In this document: piece by piece, positions 35,390-45,165 of the stretch
How the letters are laid out: the number at the start of each line of letters is the position of its first letter
How positions within the stretch are numbered: position 1 is the first letter of the stretch
Assembly: GCF_037949795.1 (NCBI RefSeq)
Contig: NZ_CP149934.1
Coordinates: 186,001 to 250,000 of the forward strand
Length of the DNA stretch: 64,000 nt
DNA from: Thioclava sp. GXIMD2076
Lineage (GTDB): Bacteria; Pseudomonadota; Alphaproteobacteria; Rhodobacterales; Rhodobacteraceae
Reading direction: 5' to 3'
Made by a program: the position numbers and the translations under genes
The notes under the pieces: model-generated
Told to the model about the DNA's origin: nothing
What the model saw: only the letters and a program-made list of their open reading frames with translations
The model's database searches: none

Positions 35390-35452
35390 CTCCCCCCGCA
35401 TGCGTCGTTTGTCGGCAGCTAGCCCGTGGGCCTGTGAGGGCAAGCAGAAGCT

Positions 35453-35474
35453 GGGGCGGGCTTTTGCCTGCCCC
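35453..35474 (-). terminator. Hairpin between chemoreceptor and SnoaL-like gene
   Basis: GGGGCGGGC-TTTT-GCCTGCCCC, a 9-bp stem with one G-T pair and a 4-nt loop. It lies 138 bp downstream of the chemoreceptor gene and upstream of the SnoaL-like gene, both leftward. Probably ends chemoreceptor transcription. Confidence 0.5.
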
Positions 35475-35611
35475 CCTTCCGATAGCCAGATCCCCTCGGA
35501 CAGCATCATGCACGAGCACCGCATGAACAAGGCGATCCGGTCCCCGAAGCGGAAAGCGCGGCGATAATGGCGCGGCCGTCGCAACAGCCGCGCCCCTGTG
35601 CCCCTGCACCG

Positions 35612-37885
35612 TCAGGCGACGCGGCGGTGCTCCTCGGACAGGCGGAACTGGCCGACCAGCCCTGCCAGATCATGAGCCTGCCGGTTCAGCGCGGTGCAGG
35701 CGGCGGTGGTTTCCTCGAAGGCTGCGGCATTGCGCTGCTGGGCGCGATCGAGCTGGTTGACTGCGGTATTGATCTCGCCAATGGTCGAGGACTGCTCATC
35801 TGCCGACGCCGCGATATCTCCGACATTGACCGAGACGACCTTGATGCTCTCGAGTATGTCACGCAGGGCTTCGCCGGTCTGGCTGACAAGCGTCACGCCG
35901 TTGGTCACCTGATCGCCTGATTTCATGATCAGATCGTTTATCTCGCGGGCCGCATTGGCCGAGCGCTGCGCCAGTTCGCGCACCTCGGAGGCCACCACCG
36001 CAAAGCCCCGTCCGGCATCGCCCGCACGGGCGGCTTCCACACCGGCATTCAGGGCCAGAAGGTTGGTCTGGAACGCGATGTCGTCGATAACATCGATGAT
36101 TTTGGACACCTGCGAGGACGAGGCGCTGATCTGTTCCATCGCGAGGACCGTATTCTCGACCACCGACATCGAGGCGCTGGCCTTTTGCGAGACATCGCGC
36201 ACCAATCCGTCGGCATGATGCGAGCTCTCGGCCGCCGAGCGCACGGACACCGTCAGTTCGTTGAGCGCTGCAGCGGTCTGCTCCAGCGTGGCGGCGCTCG
36301 TCTCGGTCTGTTGGGACAGATCGCTCGTCGCGCGGGCGATCTCGTGCGATCCGCCATTGATCTCCTGTGTCGCATGGCTGATCGAGGAGACCAGCTCGGT
36401 CAGATGCCGGACCGTGTCATTGAAATCGATCCGCAGCGGGTCGTAGATCTCGGCAAAGCGCTCCTGAAGGGTGACATCGAGATTGCCCTTGGAGAGGGCA
36501 CGCAGCCCGCCGGCCAGACTATCCACGACCTGCGACAATTCCCGTGCACGGGCGGATTTCTCCGCTTCGGCGCGCTCACGCGCTTCGCGGGCTTCCGCCT
36601 CGGCACGGGCTTCGGCTTCGGCCTGCGCAAGACGAAGGGCCTCGGCCTCGTCCCGCTGGCGCGCCTCTTCCGCGAGCCGCGCCTGTTGGGCCGCCTCGGC
36701 CTCCTCGCGCATGCGGGCCTGCTCGGCCTCCAGCTCCGTTTTCTCGATCAGACCCAGTCGCAGGGTCTCGACCGAACGTGCCATCGCGCCGATCTCGTCA
36801 CGCCCGCGCGTGCCCGGAACCGGTGCGCTATAGTGCCCCGCCGCCAGATCATCGACCGAGGCCAGCATCCCGGCAAGCGGCCGGCGCACCAGACGCGATG
36901 CGGCCGCGCCGATCACTCCCAACGCCAGAAGCAAGATAAGCGCCCCACCCAATGCGGCAGACAGCAGCTGGCTGATCACCGGCGCCGCGAAGACGGCCTT
37001 GGGCACATCGAGGATGGTCGCCCAAGTCCGGTTCATACCCGGGGCGGTAAAAGGCATGACAAGGCGGGTGCGCCCGTCCTCGAACCCCGTGATGACACGC
37101 GGCTGGCCATCCGAGAGTGCATCGCGGACAAGGTCACTGCCCGGCGCGTCATAGACCGACATCAGCTGGCTCTCGTCCTCGCCAACCACCCATTTGGCAC
37201 CGGCATCGACCAGCATCATCCGGCCGCCCTCGAAGGTCTTCATCTGGCGTAGAAGCGCATCCAGCTTGCCCAAGGTGATATCTACACCCGCCACCCCGAT
37301 CGTCCGGCCATCATGATGGACCGGCACGGCAATCGACGTCATCAGAGTTCCATCCACAGCCCTGTAGGGTTCTGTTGCAATGGGGCGGTTCTCCTCGACC
37401 GGCGCCTTGAACCATTCCGCATCCGTATCGACGGGGAAGGTGATCAGATCGACCGTGCCCTGTTCGTTTTTCGTCCAGTAGGGGGTGAAGATCCCCGCCT
37501 CGTTTCGGCCTTCGCCGCCTGTCACGAACGCATCTGTCGACCCGTCCGGCATCCCCGACATCCAAGAGGAATAGAGGTTTTCATATTGTAGCGAGACGTC
37601 CTGCAGCATGTCGATCACCTGCGTCGTCTCGCCCCCGCCATGGTCGAAATAGCCCTCGAGCAGCCCCGAGAGGGCTGTCGCTGCGGAGGTCGCCTGCGTG
37701 AGGGAGCCTCCGACCTGCTCTGCCGCCCATGCGGCTTTATGGATTGCAAGATCCATCACCTGACTTTTGACGCGTGCGGAGGTCTGCCAGCCATTGAAGG
37801 CGGTATATGCCAACAAAATAGCGGAGATAGCAGCCCCCGCTGCCAACAGGAGCTTACCAGATACGGTCCGGAACTTATCTCTCAT
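35612..37885 (-). CDS. Methyl-accepting chemotaxis protein with dCACHE-type sensor
   Basis: 757 aa. Membrane segments near 10-30 and 300-322 flank a ~270-aa periplasmic double-CACHE-like sensor (W-F-K-A-P-V and [11 protein letters not shown] are typical). A HAMP domain follows, then an unusual Ala/Glu/Arg-rich coiled coil (about 390-450), a second HAMP-like segment and the signalling domain with the conserved hairpin [18 protein letters not shown]. The C-terminus ends in R-R-V-A without a CheR/CheB-docking pentapeptide. CACHE sensors commonly bind amino or organic acids. No che genes are in the window. The gap 37886-38062 upstream holds only the hairpin at 38001. Confidence 0.94.
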   Translation of the reverse strand: MRDKFRTVSGKLLLAAGAAISAILLAYTAFNGWQTSARVKSQVMDLAIHKAAWAAEQVGGSLTQATSAATALSGLLEGYFDHGGGETTQVIDMLQDVSLQYENLYSSWMSGMPDGSTDAFVTGGEGRNEAGIFTPYWTKNEQGTVDLITFPVDTDAEWFKAPVEENRPIATEPYRAVDGTLMTSIAVPVHHDGRTIGVAGVDITLGKLDALLRQMKTFEGGRMMLVDAGAKWVVGEDESQLMSVYDAPGSDLVRDALSDGQPRVITGFEDGRTRLVMPFTAPGMNRTWATILDVPKAVFAAPVISQLLSAALGGALILLLALGVIGAAASRLVRRPLAGMLASVDDLAAGHYSAPVPGTRGRDEIGAMARSVETLRLGLIEKTELEAEQARMREEAEAAQQARLAEEARQRDEAEALRLAQAEAEARAEAEAREARERAEAEKSARARELSQVVDSLAGGLRALSKGNLDVTLQERFAEIYDPLRIDFNDTVRHLTELVSSISHATQEINGGSHEIARATSDLSQQTETSAATLEQTAAALNELTVSVRSAAESSHHADGLVRDVSQKASASMSVVENTVLAMEQISASSSQVSKIIDVIDDIAFQTNLLALNAGVEAARAGDAGRGFAVVASEVRELAQRSANAAREINDLIMKSGDQVTNGVTLVSQTGEALRDILESIKVVSVNVGDIAASADEQSSTIGEINTAVNQLDRAQQRNAAAFEETTAACTALNRQAHDLAGLVGQFRLSEEHRRVA

Positions 37886-38000
37886 TTCACTCTCAAATAC
37901 ATAGTCGCCTTGCTCACGATTAAGGGCGCAAAGTCGAATAAAGTATGAAGATCAGGCACACGGACGGCAGTCTTCATCTAAAGTTTGAGATATATGAGCC

Positions 38001-38028
38001 CTTGTCTCCTGTCAGAATGAGACAGGGC
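38001..38028 (-). terminator. Hairpin after the CoA-transferase gene
   Basis: CCTTGTCTC and GAGACAGGG form a 9-bp stem with one G-T pair and a 10-nt loop, 35 bp beyond the stop of the leftward gene. It probably ends the glutarate operon before the chemoreceptor promoter. Confidence 0.5.
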
Positions 38029-38062
38029 GGTGGAGCGGCTACCGGTTAGGGCGAGGCGGATC

Positions 38063-39241
38063 TTATTTGCTGTCTTCCGAAACCTCCGTCAGCCCACACC
38101 CGAACGCCCCGTCGCCCGACCCGAGCTTCGGGGCCGCATGGCTCAATGAGAGCGTGCTGCGCGAGAAGCAGATGGGCGTGCGCAGGCCCGCTATGCCCTC
38201 GGGCGCAATCCGCATCCCCCGCTGGAGGATCTGCGGCTCATCAAGCGCCTCCGGCACGCTGTTGATCGGGCCAGCAGGCACGCCGGCCCCTTCGAGAGCC
38301 GAGATCCAGTGCGCTTTCTCCGCCTGTGCCGTTCGATCCGCGATCAGCGCACAGAGCGTCTCGCGATGCGCCACCCTCTGGGCATTGCTGCCATAGCGCG
38401 GGTCGGTCCCGAGCGGCCCGAGATCGAGCGCTCGGCAGAGCGCGGCGAATTGCCGGTCATTGCCACAGGCAATGATCAGATGCCCGTCGGATGCGGGAAA
38501 GACCTGATAGGGCACGATATTGGGATGGGCATTGCCAAGCCGTGTGGGCGTGACGCCTCCAAGGAGAAAATTCGTCGCCTGATTGGCCAGAACCCCTACG
38601 CCGCAATCTAGAAGCGACAGATCGACATGCTGGCCAAGCCCCGAGCGCGCGCGCTCGGCCAGCGCCGCCTGAATGCCGATCACGCCATAAAGGCCTGTAA
38701 AGATATCGATCCAAGCCACCCCTACCTTTTGCGGCTCGCCCTCGGGCGCGCCGGTCAGGTCCATGATCCCGCACATTCCCTGAACGAGAAAATCATATCC
38801 GGGCTGCGCCGCGCGTGGTCCGGTCTGGCCAAACCCCGTTATCGAGGCATAAACGAGGCGCGGGTTCATCGCGCTCAGGCTGGGATAATCAAGCCCGAAT
38901 TTCGCAAGCCCGCCAACCTTGAAGTTCTCGATCACGACGTCGGCTCCGGCAATCAGCGCCTTGAGCCGCGCCAGATCCCCCGCATCGGTAAAATCGCAGG
39001 TGACCGAGCGCTTGCCACGGTTGGCGGCATGGAAATAGGCAGCCGTCACTTCGGTGCCCCCTGCCCCGTCGGGCCGCTCCACAAAGGGCGGGCCCCAGCG
39101 GCGGGTGTCATCGCCCTCGGGCGCCTCGACCTTGATCACCTCCGCGCCCAGATCGGCAAGCGTCTGGCCGATCCACGGACCGGCCAGAATCCGCGCCAGT
39201 TCGACGACCTTGAGCCCCTTGAGTGGCGCATCCTGTGGCAT
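38063..39241 (-). CDS. CaiB/BaiF family III CoA-transferase, likely glutarate CoA-transferase
   Basis: 392 aa. Family III signs: L-A-R-I-L-A-G-P-W near 16, K-V-E-A-P-E-G-D-D-T-R near 36, N-R-G-K-R-S near 73, and the catalytic Asp in the L-V-Q-G-M-C-G-I-M-D-L-T-G region near 155. It begins 9 bp after gcdH, the usual pairing in which this enzyme makes glutaryl-CoA from glutarate using succinyl-CoA (as for human SUGCT). Specificity is inferred from the neighbour. Confidence 0.9.
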   Translation of the reverse strand: MPQDAPLKGLKVVELARILAGPWIGQTLADLGAEVIKVEAPEGDDTRRWGPPFVERPDGAGGTEVTAAYFHAANRGKRSVTCDFTDAGDLARLKALIAGADVVIENFKVGGLAKFGLDYPSLSAMNPRLVYASITGFGQTGPRAAQPGYDFLVQGMCGIMDLTGAPEGEPQKVGVAWIDIFTGLYGVIGIQAALAERARSGLGQHVDLSLLDCGVGVLANQATNFLLGGVTPTRLGNAHPNIVPYQVFPASDGHLIIACGNDRQFAALCRALDLGPLGTDPRYGSNAQRVAHRETLCALIADRTAQAEKAHWISALEGAGVPAGPINSVPEALDEPQILQRGMRIAPEGIAGLRTPICFSRSTLSLSHAAPKLGSGDGAFGCGLTEVSEDSK

Positions 39242-39250
39242 GACGCCCCC

Positions 39251-40447
39251 TCAGCTGAAGGCCTGAAGACCGGTGATCGCCCGCCCGAGGATGAGGGCAT
39301 GCACGTCATGCGTTCCCTCATAGGTATTCACCGTCTCGAGATTCTGGGCGTGGCGCATCACATGATAGCCGATCTGGATACCGTTGCCGCCATGCATGTC
39401 GCGGGCCATACGGGCGATATCCAGCGCCTTGCCGCAATTATTGCGTTTGATCAGCGAGATCATCTCGGGGGCAAAACGGCCCTCGTCGAACAGCTGGCCT
39501 ACACGCAGGCAAGACTGAAGCCCCAGTGTGATCTCGCTGTGCATATCGGCGAGTTTTTTCTGGTAGAGCTGGGTCGCGGCGAGCGGGCGGCCGAACTGGT
39601 GCCGGTCGAGCCCGTATTGGCGCGCGCGGATGAAACAGTCCTCGGCTGCGCCCATCACCCCCCATGCAATGCCGTAGCGCGCACGGTTGAGGCAGCCAAA
39701 CGGCCCGCCCATCCCCTCGACCCCCGGAAGGAGTGCTTCCTCGCCCACCTCCACATTCTCCATCACGATCTCGCCGGTGATCGAGGCGCGCAGGCTCAGC
39801 TTGCCCGCGATCTTGGGGGCCGAGAGGCCCTTCATGCCTTTTTCGAGAATAAAGCCGCGCACCTTGCCGCCATGGGCCTCGGATTTGGCCCAGACCACGA
39901 AGATATCGGCGATCGGACTGTTCGAGATCCACATCTTGGATCCGGTGAGCCGGTAGCCGCCCTCGGTCCTGATGGCGCGGGTCTTCATGCCTGCCGGGTC
40001 CGATCCCGCATCGGGTTCGGTCAGGCCGAAACAGCCGATCATCGTGCCGGCGGCGAGGTGCGGCAGGTATTTGCGCTTTTGCGCTTCAGAACCATAGGCA
40101 AGGATCGGAAACATCACGAGCGAGGATTGCACCGACATCATCGAGCGATAGCCACTATCGATGCGCTCCACCTCGCGGGCCACAAGCCCGTAGGCCACAT
40201 AGGAGGCCCCCACGCCGCCATATTCCTCAGGCACCGTGACCCCCAGAAGTCCGCTTTCGCCCATCTCGCGGAAGATCTCGGGATCGGTGTGCTCGTCCAG
40301 ATAGGCCTGTTCCACGCGGGGCGCCAGACGGTCCTGACAGAAGGCCCGTGCGGCCGCGCTGATCATCCGTTCCTCCTCACCCAGCTGTTCGTCGAAGAGG
40401 AACGGATCGGACCAGTTATAGGGAATACCCTTGTGGGAAGCGGCCAT
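39251..40447 (-). CDS. gcdH: Glutaryl-CoA dehydrogenase
   Basis: 398 aa from the ATG at 40447. Acyl-CoA dehydrogenase fold with [14 protein letters not shown] near 140, W-I-S-N-S near 180, and near the end M-H-G-G-N-G-I and [10 protein letters not shown], where the Glu is the catalytic base of glutaryl-CoA dehydrogenases. Converts glutaryl-CoA to crotonyl-CoA and CO2 in lysine, tryptophan or glutarate breakdown. A LysR-type operator is centred ~98 bp upstream. Confidence 0.95.
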   Translation of the reverse strand: MAASHKGIPYNWSDPFLFDEQLGEEERMISAAARAFCQDRLAPRVEQAYLDEHTDPEIFREMGESGLLGVTVPEEYGGVGASYVAYGLVAREVERIDSGYRSMMSVQSSLVMFPILAYGSEAQKRKYLPHLAAGTMIGCFGLTEPDAGSDPAGMKTRAIRTEGGYRLTGSKMWISNSPIADIFVVWAKSEAHGGKVRGFILEKGMKGLSAPKIAGKLSLRASITGEIVMENVEVGEEALLPGVEGMGGPFGCLNRARYGIAWGVMGAAEDCFIRARQYGLDRHQFGRPLAATQLYQKKLADMHSEITLGLQSCLRVGQLFDEGRFAPEMISLIKRNNCGKALDIARMARDMHGGNGIQIGYHVMRHAQNLETVNTYEGTHDVHALILGRAITGLQAFS

Positions 40448-40535
40448 GAGATGTCTCCGGATGGAAGCAAGAAGGAACGTCCAGAGGAGGCTAGCAGGCG
40501 GTCTGTTGCTGGCAAAACGAAATTTGCGCATATAT

Positions 40536-40554
40536 CCATGCAGTCACTGCATGG
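40536..40554. promoter_or_regulatory. LysR-type operator upstream of gcdH, overlapping the regulator's stop codon
   Basis: CCATGCAG-TCA-CTGCATGG is a perfect palindrome with 8-bp arms and a T-N11-A core. It covers the last codons and TGA (40544-40546) of the LysR gene and lies 89 bp upstream of the gcdH start, the expected place for an activator site. Strong candidate for binding by that LysR; inferred. Confidence 0.75.
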
Positions 40555-41443
40555 AATAGTCCTCCCCCTGCGTCGCGAGCCATGAGCGGAACGCCGTGAG
40601 CGGCGGGGTCTCGTTACGGCTTTCGGGCCAGGCCAGCCAATAGGCGCCACGCACCGGAACCGCCGGTTGCAGGACCGCCTGTAGGCGACCGCTCGCGATC
40701 TCGGCCTGTGCCAGATAGTCCGGCAGGAGCGCGATCCCCAGCCCCGAGATCGCGGCCTGGATCATCATCGAGAACTGGTCCATCAGCATCCCCTCGCCCT
40801 CCTGTGGTGCCGCACCCTGCGCGGCAAACCAGTCCGCCCAGGCATGGGGGCGTGATTCCAGCTTGAGGAGCGGCAGGCGGCCCAGATCCTCGGCCCGCCC
40901 CATCGCATGCCGCGCCGCGAATGCGGGCGAGACACAGGCGGTCATTCTTTCGTCCAGAAGCTTCAGGCAGCGCGTGCCAGCCTCGTCCGGAAGACCGAAA
41001 TAGATTGCTGCATCAAAGGCTTCCCCTGAAAAATCCACACGCCCTATCCGCGTCGAGAGATTGACCGAGATGCCCGGATGCGCCGTCAGAAACGCGCCCA
41101 GACGTGGCCCGAGCCAGCGGGTGGCAAAGGTTGGCAGCACCGCAAGCGAGAGCGTGCCGCCATGCGGATTGGCCACAACCGCCATACTTGCGCGTTCGAG
41201 GATATCGAGCACGCGCGCGATATCCTTGTGATAGGTCAGCGCCACGGCATTGGGGATCAGGCGGCGTCTTTCGCGGGTGAACAATTCCTTGCCGAGCTGC
41301 TCCTCGAGCGAGAAGACAAGCCGGCTGACCGAGCTTTGCGTCAGGTTCAGCTCTTCTGCGGCATGGGTTACGCTCCGGTGGCGTAGGACCGCATCAAAGG
41401 CGGTCAGGGTTTTCAGGGAGGGAAGAAACCGCCGCCGTCGCAT
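40544..41443 (-). CDS. gcdR: LysR-type regulator of the glutarate genes (GcdR-like)
   Basis: 299 aa from the ATG at 41443, chosen because the protein then begins M-R-R-R-R-F-L-P-S-L-K-T-L-T-A-F-D-A-V and a purine-rich site lies upstream; 41461 is an alternative. Recognition helix L-T-Q-S-S-V-S-R-L-V-F-S-L-E-E-Q-L-G. It resembles the GcvA/GcdR branch. It lies 96 bp upstream of gcdH on the same strand, rather than divergent. Palindromes at both ends of the gene suggest it activates gcdH and controls itself. Confidence 0.9.
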   Translation of the reverse strand: MRRRRFLPSLKTLTAFDAVLRHRSVTHAAEELNLTQSSVSRLVFSLEEQLGKELFTRERRRLIPNAVALTYHKDIARVLDILERASMAVVANPHGGTLSLAVLPTFATRWLGPRLGAFLTAHPGISVNLSTRIGRVDFSGEAFDAAIYFGLPDEAGTRCLKLLDERMTACVSPAFAARHAMGRAEDLGRLPLLKLESRPHAWADWFAAQGAAPQEGEGMLMDQFSMMIQAAISGLGIALLPDYLAQAEIASGRLQAVLQPAVPVRGAYWLAWPESRNETPPLTAFRSWLATQGEDYSMQ

Positions 41444-41452
41444 ATCATTCCA

Positions 41453-41479
41453 CTCTTGCATGACTGTCGTGCAAAAGAG
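41453..41479. promoter_or_regulatory. Imperfect inverted repeat at the start of the glutarate LysR gene
   Basis: CTCTTGCA (41453-41460) and TGCAAAAGAG (41470-41479) form near-complementary arms around TGACTGTCG, with one bulge of two A. The inner TTGCA/TGCAA half-sites resemble the ATGCA/TGCAT of the operator at 40536, though with wider spacing. Possible autoregulatory site, just upstream of the LysR ATG. Confidence 0.45.
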
Positions 41480-41695
41480 TGACGCCATTGACGCTGCGCT
41501 GTCAACTCCGCGCGCCACAGGCCACAGGCCGCCCTGCGGGCGCTCCGGCACAGATATGCCACAAGCCTGGACGAATTAGTTTGCCAAGGAACGGCCATAG
41601 CCACTTGCCCCGCGCGGATCGCTTGCCCATAGTTCCTTCATTCGCGACATCACGGGAGGGTGCTCTGTTGCGGATATGTCTTTGGGAGGACCATC

Positions 41696-42643
41696 ATGAT
41701 CAAGACCTTCGGGCTCGGCGCGCTGATCGCCGGGAGCCTCGCTATTTCCGCGCCTGCCGTTATGGCCACGGAATTCATCAATGTGCTGACGGGCGGCACC
41801 TCGGGTGTCTATTATCCGCTTGGCGTTGCCATGGCCGATATCTACGCCAAGAACATCCCCGATGCGCGCGCGCAGGTGCAATCGACCAAAGCCTCGGTCG
41901 AGAACCTGAACCTGCTGCAGCAGGGCCGCGGCGAGATCGGCTTCGCGCTCGGCGATTCCGTGAAGGATGCCTATGACGGCAATGCCGATGTCGGGTTCGA
42001 CAAGCCGCTCGACAAGCTGCGCGCCATCGCGGCGATCTATCCCAACTATATCCAGATCGCCGCAGCGGCGGAGGCCGGCGCGATCACGGTCAAGGATCTG
42101 GCTGGCAAATCCGTGTCGGTGGGCGCGGCCAAATCGGGCACGGAGGTCAATGCCCGCAAGATCCTCGGCGCGCTTGGCATGAGCTATGACGATCTTGGCA
42201 AGGTAGAGTATCTGCCCTTCGCGGAATCGGTAGAACTGATGAAGAACCGCCAGCTCGACGCGACCCTGCAAAGCTCGGGTCTCGGCTCGGCGGCGCTCAA
42301 GGATCTGTCTTCGACGCAGGATGTGACCTATGTCTCGATCCCCGCCGAGGTGGCCGATACGCTGGGGGCGCCCTATGCGGCAGGTGTGATCCCCGCAGGC
42401 ACCTATCCGGGTCAGGACGCGGATATTCCGACGCTGGCGATCACCAATATTCTCGTCACCAGCACCAATGTGTCGGACGAGTTGGCCTATCAGATGACCA
42501 AGCTGCTGTTCGAGAATCTCGACCAGCTCAAGGCCGCGCATGCCGCAGCCGGTGGCATCGACATCCAGAACGCCATCAAGAACTCCCCGATCCCGCTGCA
42601 TCCGGGCGCCGAGAAATACTACAGGGAACAGGGCCTGCTCTAA
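41696..42643 (+). CDS. TAXI-family TRAP transporter substrate-binding protein
   Basis: 315 aa from the ATG at 41696 with GGGAGGA before it. Signal peptide ends near V-M-A-T. The TAXI signature G-G-T-S-G-V-Y-Y-P-L-G near 33 is complete, followed by the Q-S-T-K-A-S-V-E-N pattern. TAXI-TRAP binding proteins take up glutamate, 2-oxoglutarate or other dicarboxylates in known cases. It is followed by the fused TRAP permease and DUF1850. The neighbouring glutarate genes suggest a C5 dicarboxylate, which is only inference. Confidence 0.93.
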   Translation: MIKTFGLGALIAGSLAISAPAVMATEFINVLTGGTSGVYYPLGVAMADIYAKNIPDARAQVQSTKASVENLNLLQQGRGEIGFALGDSVKDAYDGNADVGFDKPLDKLRAIAAIYPNYIQIAAAAEAGAITVKDLAGKSVSVGAAKSGTEVNARKILGALGMSYDDLGKVEYLPFAESVELMKNRQLDATLQSSGLGSAALKDLSSTQDVTYVSIPAEVADTLGAPYAAGVIPAGTYPGQDADIPTLAITNILVTSTNVSDELAYQMTKLLFENLDQLKAAHAAAGGIDIQNAIKNSPIPLHPGAEKYYREQGLL

Positions 42644-42700
42644 GCGGACCCTTGCGGCGGTCCGGCACCTGTCGGGCTGTCCGCAGGACGGGAGGACAAC

Positions 42701-44797
42701 ATGACCGGACATATGACGGCCGAACAGGGCCGGGCCGAAGCTATGGCCGAATTGCATAACCCGCTGGCGTCTCGCTTTCCGCCGGGGCGGACGGGGCGTT
42801 TCCTTTTCTGGCTGGCGGTGGCCTTCTCGCTCTACCAGATCTCCATCGCGGCCCATATCATCGACCTGCCGAGCCAGGTGATGCGGGCGGTGCATGTGGG
42901 CTTCCTGATGGCGCTCGGATTTCCGCTTCTGGCGCTCGGGCGCGGCTGGGGTGCACCGCTGCGCGGGCTCTGCTGGCTTCTTGCCGCAGCCGGTGTTGCG
43001 GTCGCAGCCTATCAATGGGTCGAATATACGCCGCTCCTCATGCGCGCGGGCGATCCCCTGCCCGCCGATCTCGTCTTCGGCTGCATGGCGGTGCTTACCG
43101 TTTTCATTGCCGCATGGATGCTGATGGGACCGGCCCTGCCGGTCATCTGCGGGCTCTTTATGGCCTATGCGCTGTTCGGCCAGCATCTGCCTTCGCCCTT
43201 CAACCATCGCGGCTATGCCTTCGAGCAGGTGGTCGAGCAGATCGCCTATGGCACCGAAGGGATCTACGGCATCCCCACCTATATCTCTGCGACTTATATC
43301 TTCCTTTTCATCCTCTTTGGTTCGTTCCTTGAAAAAGCGGGCATGATCAAACTCTTCACCGATGTCTCTCTGGGGCTGGTTGGCCACAGGATGGGAGGCG
43401 CGGCCAAGGTCTCGGTGCTGTCCTCGGGGCTCATGGGCACGATCTCGGGCTCGGGCGTTGCCAATGTGGTGACCACTGGCCAGTTCACCATCCCGCTGAT
43501 GAAGCGCTTCGGCTACCGTGCGGCCTTTGCCGGAGGCGTCGAGGCCACCGCTTCGATGGGCGGGCAGATCATGCCACCGGTCATGGGCGCTGTGGCCTTC
43601 ATCATGGCCGAGACGCTCGGCGTGCAATATGTCGAGGTCGTCAAGGCCGCGCTGGTGCCTGCCATCCTCTATTTTGCAGGAGCATTCTGGATGGTCCATC
43701 TGGAGGCCGGAAAGCGCGACCTGCGCGGCCTCTCGCCCGAGGAGATGCCCTCGGCCCGCAAGGCGCTGAAAGAGGGCTGGTATCTGATCCTTCCGCTCGC
43801 CGTTCTGGTGTGGCTGCTCTTCTCGGGCTACACGCCGTTATTTGCGGGCACCATCGGGCTTGCGCTGACCGGTATGCTGATCCTCGGCGCGGCCATCGCC
43901 ATGGGCATGGGGTCAACGGGGATCCGGGTGATTTTCTGGATCGTGCTCGGGCTTGCGGCCTCGGCCTTCTTCAGCTTCGGGATCCATGCGCTCCTGCTGG
44001 TTCTGGCGGTGCTGATCGCGGCCTGCGCGGCCTTCAAGGGCGGGCGCGAAACGCTGGCGGTCTGTCGCGACAGCCTCGCCGACGGGGCCAAGACCGCCCT
44101 GCCCGTTGGCATCGCCTGTGCGCTGGTCGGGGTTATCATCGGGGTGATGACCCTGACGGGGGCAGCCAATACCTTCGGCCAGTTCATCGTTTCGGTCGGC
44201 CAGAACAGCCTCTTCCTCAGCCTCGTGCTGACCATGATCACCTGTATCATCCTCGGGATGGGCATACCGACAATCCCCAATTATATCATCACCTCCTCGA
44301 TCGCCGGCCCCGCGCTCCTCGATCTGGGCGTGCCGCTGATCGTGAGCCATATGTTCGTCTTCTATTTCGGCATTCTGGCCGATCTGACGCCGCCGGTCGC
44401 GCTGGCCTGTTTTGCCGCCTCGCCAATTGCCAAGGAAAGCGGGCTGAAGATCAGCTTCGAGGCGATCAAGGTGGCGGCTGCGGGCTTCGTGGTGCCGTTC
44501 ATGGCCGTCTATACGCCCGCGCTGATGCTGCAGGATGGCGGTGCGCTGGCGGGAACCATCGGCTACTGGCCCGCGGTCGCCTATATCGTGCTCAAGGCGC
44601 TGATCGCGCTGGCGCTCTGGGGGGCCTGCGTTATCGGCTGGCTGGGGCGGCGGCTGGCGCTCTGGGAGCGGCTGATCGCGGTGGCTGCGGCCTTCACGCT
44701 GGTGGCGGCCCTGCCCGTGACCGATGAGGCGGGCTTTGCCCTCGCCGCCCTCTTCGGGCTGCTCCTGTGGCGGCGCAAGGCTCCGGTGTCGGCATGA
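42701..44797 (+). CDS. TRAP transporter fused permease (4TM + 12TM)
   Basis: 698 aa, the length of fused TRAP permeases that partner TAXI binding proteins. About 16-18 membrane segments. Conserved segments include L-F-G-S-F-L-E-K-A-G, G-L-M-G-T-I-S-G-S-G-V-A-N-V, G-G-Q-I-M-P-P-V-M-G-A-V-A-F and, later, M-G-I-P-T-I-P-N-Y-I and L-T-P-P-V-A-L-A. A Na+-coupled secondary importer. The end overlaps the DUF1850 gene (ATGA). Confidence 0.93.
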   Translation: MTGHMTAEQGRAEAMAELHNPLASRFPPGRTGRFLFWLAVAFSLYQISIAAHIIDLPSQVMRAVHVGFLMALGFPLLALGRGWGAPLRGLCWLLAAAGVAVAAYQWVEYTPLLMRAGDPLPADLVFGCMAVLTVFIAAWMLMGPALPVICGLFMAYALFGQHLPSPFNHRGYAFEQVVEQIAYGTEGIYGIPTYISATYIFLFILFGSFLEKAGMIKLFTDVSLGLVGHRMGGAAKVSVLSSGLMGTISGSGVANVVTTGQFTIPLMKRFGYRAAFAGGVEATASMGGQIMPPVMGAVAFIMAETLGVQYVEVVKAALVPAILYFAGAFWMVHLEAGKRDLRGLSPEEMPSARKALKEGWYLILPLAVLVWLLFSGYTPLFAGTIGLALTGMLILGAAIAMGMGSTGIRVIFWIVLGLAASAFFSFGIHALLLVLAVLIAACAAFKGGRETLAVCRDSLADGAKTALPVGIACALVGVIIGVMTLTGAANTFGQFIVSVGQNSLFLSLVLTMITCIILGMGIPTIPNYIITSSIAGPALLDLGVPLIVSHMFVFYFGILADLTPPVALACFAASPIAKESGLKISFEAIKVAAAGFVVPFMAVYTPALMLQDGGALAGTIGYWPAVAYIVLKALIALALWGACVIGWLGRRLALWERLIAVAAAFTLVAALPVTDEAGFALAALFGLLLWRRKAPVSA

Positions 44798-45165
44798 GCG
44801 GCTGTCTGATGGCGGGGGCGATGATGATCGCCCTTGGCACCGGCGGCAGCTTCACGCTGGAATGGACCCATTCGGTCGAACGCGAGGACTGGCGCGAGAC
44901 ATGGGAGATCACCACGGACGACCGCCTGTATCTGACGCAGGCGGCGGTCAAAGGCTCGGGCGCCGGTATGGAACCGGGTGACGGGGGGCATTTCGAGGAG
45001 GGCTGGTGGGTCTGGCACCCCGATCTGCCACCGGTGCCCGCGCTGGTCCTTGCCGCCTCCGGCAAGACCCCCTCGGCATGGCGGCTATGCGGCGCCGGAT
45101 GTGTGGATCTCGGCGCCTTCTCCGGCCAACCTGTGCAGGTTGTCCCCTGTTCCAGAGCAGGGTAA
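44794..45165 (+). CDS. DUF1850 domain protein linked to TAXI-TRAP
   Basis: 123 aa from the ATG at 44794 that overlaps the permease stop. A short hydrophobic start, then F-T-L-E-W-T-H-S-V-E-R-E-D-W-R-E-T-W-E and G-S-G-A-G-M-E are the hallmarks of DUF1850, known to sit next to TRAP permeases with TAXI proteins. The role is unknown; it is probably exported or periplasmic. Confidence 0.85.
   Translation: MSGCLMAGAMMIALGTGGSFTLEWTHSVEREDWRETWEITTDDRLYLTQAAVKGSGAGMEPGDGGHFEEGWWVWHPDLPPVPALVLAASGKTPSAWRLCGAGCVDLGAFSGQPVQVVPCSRAG

Noticed and set aside
41576..43699. Long - frame (707 codons) opposite the TRAP genes
   Set aside because: Antisense to the TAXI protein and permease; low-complexity, His/Arg-rich translation without motifs.
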